Below are positions 7,994 through 15,292 of a stretch of DNA of 64,000 bases, one piece after another. The DNA is from Nocardioides glacieisoli (GTDB lineage: Bacteria; Actinomycetota; Actinomycetes; Propionibacteriales; Nocardioidaceae), in the NCBI RefSeq assembly GCF_004137245.1, contig NZ_SDWS01000012.1, positions 1 through 64,000 of the forward strand. The letters run 5' to 3'. The position numbers were made by a program, and so were the translations under genes. The first letter of the stretch is position 1. Every line of letters begins with the position of its first letter. The notes beneath the pieces were generated by a model. The model was not told where the DNA came from, made no database searches, and worked only from the letters and a program-made list of their open reading frames with translations.

Positions 7994-9114
7994 CCAGCCC
8001 CGCACTGCCGCCGGACATGGCCCGTGCCCGGCCGCGGTTCGCCGCGCGGCTCCTGGTCGCCCAGGCCCTGGTGCTGGTGGCTGGGGCCTTGACCACCTGG
8101 CTGGTCGCCTCGGTCGTCGGACCCGGCATCTTCAGCGACCACCTGCAGCAAGCTGGTGACACCCACACCGTCGAGGAGACCCGTCACGTGAAGGAGGCCT
8201 TCGGCTCGGCGCTGGTCCTCTCGGTCTCGCTCGCGCTGCTCGCCTCGGTCCTCGCGGCGTTGGCGGTCTCGTGGTACTTCAGCCGCCGGGTGGAGCGCTC
8301 GATCGGCAACGTGGCCGTGGCAGCGTCAGAGATCGCCGCCGGCCGGTACGACGCCCGGGTGCCCGACCCGGGCCTGGGCGACGAGTTCGCCTCGCTCGCA
8401 CTGACCTACAACCGGCTGGCAGCGAGGCTCGAAGCGACTGAGTCGACCAGGCGCAGCATGCTGGCCGACCTGGCCCACGAGATGCGCACGCCACTGGCCA
8501 CGATCGACGCCCACCTCGAGGCCGTCGAGGACGGCGTCCGAGCCCTGGACGACGACACCCTGAGCATCATCCGCGGGTCGACAGGCCGCCTGCGCCGCCT
8601 GGCCGAGGACATGACAGCGGTCTCGCGGGCGGAGGAGGGACTCGACGTCACGCTGCGACCGTTGGCCGCTGCCGACGTGGCTGCCGCGGCCGTCAACGTC
8701 GCCCGGGACCGGTACGCCGCCAAGGGGGTGCACCTGCTCACCGAGCTCGCCGATGCCGGCCCGGTCCGCGTCGACGTAGACCGGTTCGGACAGGTGCTCG
8801 GCAACCTTCTCGACAACGCCCTGCGTCACACTCCGGCGGGTGGGACCGTGACCCTGGCCTGCCGCAGGGTCGACCATTGGGTGGAGTATCGCGTCGCCGA
8901 CACTGGTCAAGGGGTGGCGAAGGAGCACCTGCCGCACCTGTTCGATCGGTTCTATCGTGCCGACACCGCCCGCGACCGTGGCCAAGGCGGCTCGGGCATC
9001 GGGCTGGCCATTGCCCGGGCAATCGTCGAGGCGCATGGCGGTGGGATCTCGGTGACCAGCGCCGGGCCCGGACTCGGTGCCACGTTCACCGTGCGGCTCC
9101 CCGGCCTCCGGTAG
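7990..9114 (+). CDS. Sensor histidine kinase of metal island
   Basis: A 374-residue membrane sensor. Two transmembrane helices (about 19-46 and 72-96) bracket a very short extracytoplasmic loop of about 25 residues containing His and Asp (DHLQQAGDTHTVEE). A HAMP linker follows, then HisKA with His163 in LADLAHEMRTPLAT, and the ATPase domain with the N box NLLDNALRHTP, DTGQGV and GGSGIGLAIA. GTG 7990 overlaps the regulator stop (GTGA). The small sensor loop suggests detection near the membrane. The signal is inferred from copper genes on both sides. Confidence 0.9.
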   Translation: MTSPALPPDMARARPRFAARLLVAQALVLVAGALTTWLVASVVGPGIFSDHLQQAGDTHTVEETRHVKEAFGSALVLSVSLALLASVLAALAVSWYFSRRVERSIGNVAVAASEIAAGRYDARVPDPGLGDEFASLALTYNRLAARLEATESTRRSMLADLAHEMRTPLATIDAHLEAVEDGVRALDDDTLSIIRGSTGRLRRLAEDMTAVSRAEEGLDVTLRPLAAADVAAAAVNVARDRYAAKGVHLLTELADAGPVRVDVDRFGQVLGNLLDNALRHTPAGGTVTLACRRVDHWVEYRVADTGQGVAKEHLPHLFDRFYRADTARDRGQGGSGIGLAIARAIVEAHGGGISVTSAGPGLGATFTVRLPGLR

Positions 9115-9150
9115 TCCTCCGACCCGGACCCCGGGACCACCGGCCGCGCA

Positions 9151-9170
9151 TCTTCAGCGAACCTTCACAC
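9151..9170 (-). promoter_or_regulatory. Probable response-regulator box, copy 3
   Basis: Read on the minus strand this is GTGTGAAGGTTCGCTGAAGA, the same box as at 3831 and 7148. It lies just after the kinase gene and about 200 bases before the csoR operator. Confidence 0.55.
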
Positions 9171-9320
9171 AAACTCGCCCCTTTTCACCGAGGACCCCAC
9201 CGACGCTGGACGGTGTCGAACCGGCGCGCCTTGGGGGAAGCCATGTCATCACCCACGCCGGCACTCGAGCAGGCCGCAAGCAAGCTCCGCACCTGACCCT
9301 AAAGGCCGGGAACCGACCTC

Positions 9321-9340
9321 GATGAAGGTTCGATGAAGGT
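9321..9340 (+). promoter_or_regulatory. Variant response-regulator box
   Basis: GATGAAGGTTCGATGAAGGT keeps the two TGAAG half sites 11 bases apart but differs from the other boxes in the spacer. It lies about 20 bases upstream of the CsoR-type operator, so csoR-copZ-copA may answer to both regulators. Confidence 0.5.
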
Positions 9341-9362
9341 CTGTCCGACGCCCTTGCATCAC

Positions 9363-9377
9363 TACCCCGGGGGGGTA
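9363..9377. promoter_or_regulatory. CsoR-type operator
   Basis: TACCCCGGGGGGGTA is a GC-rich dyad of the TACCCC...GGGGTA type that copper-sensing CsoR repressors bind. It lies 54 bases upstream of the csoR start, consistent with autoregulation of the csoR-copZ-copA-copB operon. Confidence 0.75.
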
Positions 9378-9430
9378 TGGTCGAACCTCAGGCAGACGCC
9401 CCCAACCAGGCACAAGCAGAGGATTCCGCG

Positions 9431-9715
9431 ATGGCTGTCGAACCGGGTTACATCACCGAGAAGCAGGCAGTCCTGACGAGGCTGCGCCGCATCGAGGGCC
9501 AGATCCGCGGCCTGCAGCGCCTGGTGGACGAGGAGCAGTACTGCATCGACATCCTCACCCAGGTCTCGGCCGCGACGAAGGCCCTCGAAGGCGTCGCACT
9601 GCTTCTCCTCGACCAGCACCTCGAGCACTGCCTGACGGACGCCACCAACCCCGCCGAGACCCAGCAGAAGCTCAACGAGGCCTCGGCAGCGATCCGACGA
9701 CTCGTGCGCTCATGA
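9431..9715 (+). CDS. csoR: Copper-sensing repressor CsoR
   Basis: A 94-residue all-helical repressor of the CsoR/RcnR family. The Cu(I) ligands are present with the same spacing as in mycobacterial CsoR: Cys38 (EQYCID), His63 and Cys67 (QHLEHC). In the apo state such proteins bind an operator and release it when Cu(I) binds. ATG 9431 (AGAGGA eight bases upstream) is preferred over an upstream ATG at 9377, which overlaps the operator. It is followed by copZ and two copper ATPase genes. Confidence 0.93.
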   Translation: MAVEPGYITEKQAVLTRLRRIEGQIRGLQRLVDEEQYCIDILTQVSAATKALEGVALLLLDQHLEHCLTDATNPAETQQKLNEASAAIRRLVRS

Positions 9716-9741
9716 TCGACCCGCCCAACGAAGGAGCACCA

Positions 9742-10122
9742 ATGCCCACGACCGACACCAACCGCGATCTCCCGTTGTTCGACACCGCCGCAAACGGCGG
9801 TGGGTGCGGCTGCGGAGGATGCGGCTGCGGAGCCAACACCCAGACCGGAAGTTCCACTGGGACCCACACTGATTCAGCCGCTACCGCCGCTACGAAGGGG
9901 AACGCGATGACCACCAACACCTACGCCGTCACGGGCATGACCTGCGGCCACTGCGCCAGCGCCGTCACCAGCGAGCTCAAGAGCCTGGGTGGGGTCAGCG
10001 ACGTCACCGTGGACCTCGTTGCGGGCGGCACCTCGTCCGTCACGGTCACCAGCGCCGAACCCCTCGAGGAATCGCAGGTGTCCGCCGCCCTCGACGAGGC
10101 CGGCGACTACCAGCTCGCCTGA
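9742..10122 (+). CDS. CopZ-like copper chaperone with Cys-rich N-terminus
   Basis: A 126-residue protein. Residues 56-126 form a heavy-metal-associated domain with the Cu(I) site GMTCGHCAS, as in the CopZ chaperone. The first 55 residues are unusual: a low-complexity Cys/Gly run (GGGCGCGGCGCGAN) with four or more cysteines, then a Ser/Thr linker. The start 9742 has AAGGAG six bases upstream. A second ATG at 9907, preceded by GAAGGGG, would give a plain CopZ of about 71 residues, so two forms may be made. It should pass Cu(I) to the ATPase encoded next. Confidence 0.85.
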   Translation: MPTTDTNRDLPLFDTAANGGGCGCGGCGCGANTQTGSSTGTHTDSAATAATKGNAMTTNTYAVTGMTCGHCASAVTSELKSLGGVSDVTVDLVAGGTSSVTVTSAEPLEESQVSAALDEAGDYQLA

Positions 10123-10172
10123 GGATCCCGGCCTTCACCTCGAACCACGATCCCCCGCAGGAGGCAACAATC

Positions 10173-12518
10173 ATGACACTGCAGACCAGCACGCCCGGTG
10201 GCCTCAACGACGTTGAGCTCGCAATCGGCGGGATGACCTGTGCCTCCTGCGCCACGCGGATCGAGAAGAAGCTGAACAAGCTCGACGGCGTTTCGGCCAC
10301 GGTCAACTACGCCACCGAGAAGGCCAAGGTCAGCTACCCGCCCCACCTCACCCCCGCCGACCTCGTCACCGTGGTGGAGGCCACCGGATACAGCGCGACC
10401 GCGCCGAGCCCGGCCGCCGGCGATGAAGACACCACGGCCGACACCGAGTCCGACGACCGGGACCGCGAGGCCGCGAGCTGGCGCCAGCGCCTGATCGTGT
10501 CGGCCGTGCTCACTGCGCCGGTCCTGGCCATGTCAATGATCCCTGCGCTGCAGTTCGACAACTGGCAGTGGATCTCCCTGACCCTGGCCTCACCCGTCGT
10601 GATCTGGGGAGCTTGGCCGTTTCACCGCGCTGCCGTGACCAACGCCCGCCACGGCGCAGCCACAATGGACACCCTCATCTCCGTCGGAGTGTCCGCCGCC
10701 TGGCTGTGGTCGCTGTGGGCACTGCTCTTCACCCACGCGGGGATGACCGGGATGCGCATGCCGTTCGACCTCTTCCCCGACGGCGAGGCGGATGTTCACA
10801 TCTACCTCGAGGTGGCGGCGGCGGTCACCACCTTCATCATCGCCGGCCGCTACTTCGAGGCCCGCGCCAAGCGACAGTCCGGGGCGGCGCTCCGCGCCCT
10901 GCTAGACATGGGCGCCAAGGACGTGGCCGTCCTCCGCGACGGCACAGAGGTGCGCGTGCCGGTGAGCCAGCTCGCGGTCGGGGACCGATTCCTCGTCCGC
11001 CCCGGTGAGAAGGTCGCCACCGACGGAGTCGTCGAGGACGGCACGTCGGCCGTCGACGCCTCCATGCTCACCGGAGAACCGGTCCCCGTCGAGGTGGGCA
11101 CCGGTGACGCCGTCGTGGGCGCAACCGTGAACGCCGGCGGACGCCTGGTCGTCCGGGCCACCCGAGTCGGAGCCGACACCCAGCTCGCCCAGATGGCACG
11201 GCTGGTCGAGGACGCCCAGAACGGCAAGGCGCAGGTTCAGCGCCTCGCAGACCGGGTGTCGGCGATCTTCGTTCCCATCGTGATCGCTCTCTCCCTGGCC
11301 ACGCTCGCCGGTTGGCTGCTGACCGGCCACAGCGTCACCGCGGCGTTCACCGCCGCAGTGGCGGTCCTGATCATCGCCTGCCCCTGCGCCCTCGGGCTGG
11401 CCACACCCACCGCGCTGCTCGTCGGCACCGGCCGCGGCGCCCAGCTCGGCGTGCTCATCAAGGGCCCCGAGGTGCTCGAGTCCACGCGGGTGGTCGACAC
11501 CATCGTCCTGGACAAGACCGGCACCGTGACGACCGGACGGATGGAACTCGTCGAGGCCGTCCCCGCCGACGACGTCGACGGCGCCGACCTGCTCCGGCTC
11601 GTCGGGGCCCTCGAGAACGCATCAGAACACCCGATCGGTCAAGCCATCGCCACCGGCGCCAGCCAACGACTCGACACGCAGCTGCCCGAAGTCGAGGGAT
11701 TCACCTCGTCCCAGGGCCTCGGCGTCGCTGGGGTCGTTGACGGCTACGCGGTGGTGGCAGGCCGGCCCGGCTGGCTTGCCCAGGAATGGAGCCAACCCCT
11801 CGACCCGCACCTCGCACGGGTGGTCGATGCTGCCGAGCAGGAAGGCCGAACCGTGATCGCCGCAGGCTGGGACGGCGCAGCCCGCGGCGTGCTGGTCGTC
11901 TCCGACGCCATCAAGCCCACCAGCGCGCTGGCCGTGACCGAGCTCAAGGAGCTCGGACTGCGGCCGGTGCTGTTGACCGGTGACAACGAACGAGCAGCCC
12001 GGGCGGTAGCCGCAGAAGTGGGCATCGACGAAGTCATCGCTGAGGTGCTTCCGGCCGACAAGGTGGCCGTGGTCGAGCGCCTGCAACGTGAGGGCCGCAC
12101 GGTTGCGATGGTTGGCGACGGCGTGAACGACGCCGCCGCGCTCGCCACCGCGGACCTCGGCATCGCCATGGGCACCGGCACCGACGTCGCCATCGAGGCC
12201 TCGGACCTCACCCTCGTCCGCGGCGACCTGCGCGCCGCTGTCGACGCGATCCGGCTGTCCCGTCGCACCCTGCGGACCATCAAGGGGAACCTGTTCTGGG
12301 CCTTCGCCTACAACGTCGCGGCACTGCCCTTGGCAGCCCTCGGTCTGCTCAACCCGCTGATCGCCGGCGCCGCGATGGCTTTCTCCTCGGTGTTCGTGGT
12401 GTCCAACAGCCTGCGGCTGCGCCGGTTCCAGGCCGTCTCCACGCAATCGACCGAGGCGCCGCACCTCGATCACGACTCGACCAAGACCCAACTTCCCAAA
12501 GTGGAGGCACGACGATGA
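10173..12518 (+). CDS. copA: Cu(I)-exporting P1B-type ATPase CopA
   Basis: A 781-residue copper-exporting ATPase of the inner membrane. Domains in order: one N-terminal metal-binding domain (GMTCASCATRI, about residue 18), eight transmembrane helices, actuator loop with LTGEP, the ion-binding CPC in IACPCALGLATP, phosphorylation Asp in DKTGT, the P1B His-Pro in SEHPIG, and the hinge GDGVNDAA. This is the P1B-1 pattern. An AGGAGG site precedes the ATG. Its stop overlaps the start of the second ATPase gene (ATGA). Confidence 0.95.
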   Translation: MTLQTSTPGGLNDVELAIGGMTCASCATRIEKKLNKLDGVSATVNYATEKAKVSYPPHLTPADLVTVVEATGYSATAPSPAAGDEDTTADTESDDRDREAASWRQRLIVSAVLTAPVLAMSMIPALQFDNWQWISLTLASPVVIWGAWPFHRAAVTNARHGAATMDTLISVGVSAAWLWSLWALLFTHAGMTGMRMPFDLFPDGEADVHIYLEVAAAVTTFIIAGRYFEARAKRQSGAALRALLDMGAKDVAVLRDGTEVRVPVSQLAVGDRFLVRPGEKVATDGVVEDGTSAVDASMLTGEPVPVEVGTGDAVVGATVNAGGRLVVRATRVGADTQLAQMARLVEDAQNGKAQVQRLADRVSAIFVPIVIALSLATLAGWLLTGHSVTAAFTAAVAVLIIACPCALGLATPTALLVGTGRGAQLGVLIKGPEVLESTRVVDTIVLDKTGTVTTGRMELVEAVPADDVDGADLLRLVGALENASEHPIGQAIATGASQRLDTQLPEVEGFTSSQGLGVAGVVDGYAVVAGRPGWLAQEWSQPLDPHLARVVDAAEQEGRTVIAAGWDGAARGVLVVSDAIKPTSALAVTELKELGLRPVLLTGDNERAARAVAAEVGIDEVIAEVLPADKVAVVERLQREGRTVAMVGDGVNDAAALATADLGIAMGTGTDVAIEASDLTLVRGDLRAAVDAIRLSRRTLRTIKGNLFWAFAYNVAALPLAALGLLNPLIAGAAMAFSSVFVVSNSLRLRRFQAVSTQSTEAPHLDHDSTKTQLPKVEARR

Positions 12519-14992
12519 CCAGGCACCAACAGCCCACCAGTCATCACGACCACGACGCGCGGCGTGACGGCGGGGCGACGGCCGTACTCGAGGTGTCCGG
12601 GGTTCAGTGGGCGACCAGCAAGAACGTCGCCGAGGCCGTGCTGTCACGCCAGCCGGGAGTGCTCACCGCCGACGTCAACCCGGTCGCCCAGACCGCCACC
12701 GTCACCTACGATCCGAAACAAACCAGCATCAGCGAGCTGCGGGACTGGATCCGGGAGTGCGGCTTCCACTGCGTGGGGCAGTCTGTTCCCAGCCACGTGT
12801 GCGACCCGATGCTCGAACCAGGTCACGACCACCACGTCGACCATGCTCAGCAGGTCGCGCATGGCGATCACGACCCTCATGCCGACCATGACAAGCCCAG
12901 CGGCCCCACCGGCCCTGCTTCGCCCGTCTCGTCGCCGCACGACGCGATGGGCCACGGCGGCCACGGGTCCATGTCGATGGCCGACATGGTCCGCGACATG
13001 CGCAACCGGTTCCTCGTCGCCGCTCTGCTCTCAGTCCCCATCCTGCTGTGGTCCCCGATCGGGCGGGAGGTGCTCGGCTTCGACACCGTCGCACCGTTCG
13101 GTCTCCGCGACGACGTGTTCAGTCTGCTTCTGTCACTACCAGTGGTGTTCTACTCCGCCTGGATCTTCTTCGACGGAGCCTGGCGGGCCCTGCGCGCCCG
13201 CACGCTGGACATGATGGTGCTCGTCGCGGTGGCCGTCGGAGCAGGGTGGTTTTACTCGCTCGGGATCACCCTGACCGGTGGCGGCGAGGTGTTCTACGAG
13301 GCGGCCACCGTGCTGACCGCGTTCGTGCTGCTCGGCCACTGGTTCGAGATGCGCGCCCGCGGTGGGGCCAACGACGCGATCCGAACCCTCTTGGACCTGG
13401 CACCACCCCAAGCCCTCGTCATCCGCGAGGGCCAGCCGGTCGAGATCTCCACGGCGGATGTCGTCGTCGGCGACCTGCTTCTGGTGCGGCCCGGCGCCAA
13501 GATCGCAGCCGACGGGGTAGTCGAGGAAGGCGACTCCGACGTCGACGAGGCGATGGTCACCGGAGAGAGCCTCCCGGTGCCCAAGGGGCCGGGCGACCCT
13601 GTCATCGGCGCCACCGTCAACACCACCGGGACTCTCCGGGTCCGTGCCACCAAGGTCGGCGCGGACACGGCCCTGGCGCAGATCGTCGCGCTGGTGCAGC
13701 AGGCGCAGAACTCCAAGGCGCCGGGACAGCGACTGGCGGACAAGGCGGCGTTCTGGCTCGTCCTGGTGGCCTTGGTCGGCGGGGTCGGGACATTCCTGGT
13801 CTGGTTGGCTGCGGGCGCGAGCGTGCAGACCGCGCTGCTGTTCGCGATCACCGTCGTCGTCATCACCTGCCCAGATGCCCTCGGCCTCGCCACGCCGACC
13901 GCGATCATGGTTGGCTCCGGACTGGGTGCGAAGCGGGGCATCCTGTTCAAGAACGCCACCGCGATCGAGACCTCAGCCCGGATCGACACCGTCGTGATGG
14001 ACAAGACCGGCACCCTGACCAAGGGTGAGCCAGAGGTCACCGACGTGGTGGTCGGCCACATCGACCGCGACCGTTTGCTGGCGCTCGCAGGGGCGGTCGA
14101 GCGTGAGTCCGAACACCCGCTCGCCCAGGCCGTCGTACGCCACGTCGACGCGACGGACGTACCGCGGCTGCGCGCCACCGGCTTCCGCAACGTCACCGGC
14201 ATCGGAGCGCTCGCCGAGGTCGACGGACACCAGGTCGCGATCGGCAACCGACGCCTGATGGAATCTGAGGGCATCGCGGTCGGGGACCTCGGAGCGCGGC
14301 GCGACGAAATCGCTTCCGGCGGGCGCACGGCGGTGTTCGTCGCAGTCGACGGGATCGTCGCCGGGGTGATCGGGATGGCCGACGCGGTCCGCGAGACCTC
14401 GGCCGCGGCCATCACCGCCTTGCACGAGGCCGGAATCCGGGTGGTCATGCTCACCGGCGACAACCAGGCGACCGCCGAGCGGATCGCCGAGGAGCTCGGG
14501 ATCGACACTGTGATTGCCGAGGTGCTACCCGAGGACAAGGCCCGTCACGTCCAGCGACTGCAGGGCGAAGGGCGCGTCGTCGCGATGGTCGGCGACGGCG
14601 TCAACGACTCTCCGTCACTGGTGCAGGCCGACGTCGGCATCGCCGTCGGCGCCGGCACCGACGTCGCCATCGAGGCCGCCGATGTCGTCCTCATGCGGTC
14701 CGACCCGCTGGACGTGCCGGTGGCACTGACGATCGGACGGGGCACATTGCGCAAGATGCGGCAGAACCTCGGATGGGCGGTGGGCTACAACGCCATTGCG
14801 TTGCCGATCGCGGCCGGGGTCTTCGAGCCTGCGTTCGGGCTGGTGCTGCGGCCCGAGATCGCTGCCCTGTCGATGTCTGGATCGAGCTTCTTGGTGGCCG
14901 TCAACGCTTTGATGCTGAAGAGGCTGCCCCTACCGGCGCAGCCCTCCCGTCCCGAACCGGTCCAGGCTGAGCACCTGCAGCCAACGCACTAG
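12515..14992 (+). CDS. CopB-like P-type ATPase with atypical CPD motif
   Basis: An 825-residue P1B ATPase with a degenerate N-terminal metal domain: the fold is recognisable (VLEVSGVQWATSKNVAEAVL) but the CxxC is replaced by QWATSK. A His-rich linker follows (DHHVDHAQQVAHGDHD, HGGHGSMSM), as in CopB-type pumps. Catalytic motifs are intact (VTGES, DKTGT, SEHPLA, GDGVND). The transmembrane metal site reads TCPDALGLATP: CPD in place of CPC or CPH, which should change ion choice or transport. It is translationally coupled to copA, so it probably works in copper homeostasis. The exact ion and direction cannot be told from sequence. Confidence 0.9.
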   Translation: MTRHQQPTSHHDHDARRDGGATAVLEVSGVQWATSKNVAEAVLSRQPGVLTADVNPVAQTATVTYDPKQTSISELRDWIRECGFHCVGQSVPSHVCDPMLEPGHDHHVDHAQQVAHGDHDPHADHDKPSGPTGPASPVSSPHDAMGHGGHGSMSMADMVRDMRNRFLVAALLSVPILLWSPIGREVLGFDTVAPFGLRDDVFSLLLSLPVVFYSAWIFFDGAWRALRARTLDMMVLVAVAVGAGWFYSLGITLTGGGEVFYEAATVLTAFVLLGHWFEMRARGGANDAIRTLLDLAPPQALVIREGQPVEISTADVVVGDLLLVRPGAKIAADGVVEEGDSDVDEAMVTGESLPVPKGPGDPVIGATVNTTGTLRVRATKVGADTALAQIVALVQQAQNSKAPGQRLADKAAFWLVLVALVGGVGTFLVWLAAGASVQTALLFAITVVVITCPDALGLATPTAIMVGSGLGAKRGILFKNATAIETSARIDTVVMDKTGTLTKGEPEVTDVVVGHIDRDRLLALAGAVERESEHPLAQAVVRHVDATDVPRLRATGFRNVTGIGALAEVDGHQVAIGNRRLMESEGIAVGDLGARRDEIASGGRTAVFVAVDGIVAGVIGMADAVRETSAAAITALHEAGIRVVMLTGDNQATAERIAEELGIDTVIAEVLPEDKARHVQRLQGEGRVVAMVGDGVNDSPSLVQADVGIAVGAGTDVAIEAADVVLMRSDPLDVPVALTIGRGTLRKMRQNLGWAVGYNAIALPIAAGVFEPAFGLVLRPEIAALSMSGSSFLVAVNALMLKRLPLPAQPSRPEPVQAEHLQPTH

Positions 14993-15090
14993 GTCGGCGA
15001 ACTGGCACCGTCGTCTGCCTCCGTGGCAGCAGCGTCGCGAGGTGGGAGACGCAGCAGCCCGGCAACTCGGCTCGCATACCGCCAGGTGAG

Positions 15091-15126
15091 AACTGGCCCG
15101 GCGGCCGGGACCGCCGGGCCGCCAGT
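15091..15126 (+). terminator. Terminator after the copper ATPase operon
   Basis: GGCCCGGCGG (15095-15104) and CCGCCGGGCC (15111-15120) form a perfect ten-base stem with a six-base loop; outer bases AACTGG and CCAGTT extend it around a bulge. It lies about 100 bases after the ATPase stop and is followed by a short TTTCT. The remaining gap up to 15205 shows no gene. Confidence 0.7.
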
Positions 15127-15292
15127 TTCTGGTCGAGCTTTCCTCCCCAAGGGGCACGGTGAACTTCAGGACACAAAGCATCCGGGCATCCCAAGCAATA
15201 GTTGAGACAATGCACGCGAGGAGGCAATCACGGTCACGAGCAGCGGTCTCCGGGCCGCACTGCGCCCGCCATATGCGGCGGTCATCTTCGAC

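Noticed and set aside
9377..9430. Upstream ATG giving a longer CsoR
   Set aside because: It lies on the operator and lacks a ribosome site; CsoR homologues begin near the ATG at 9431.
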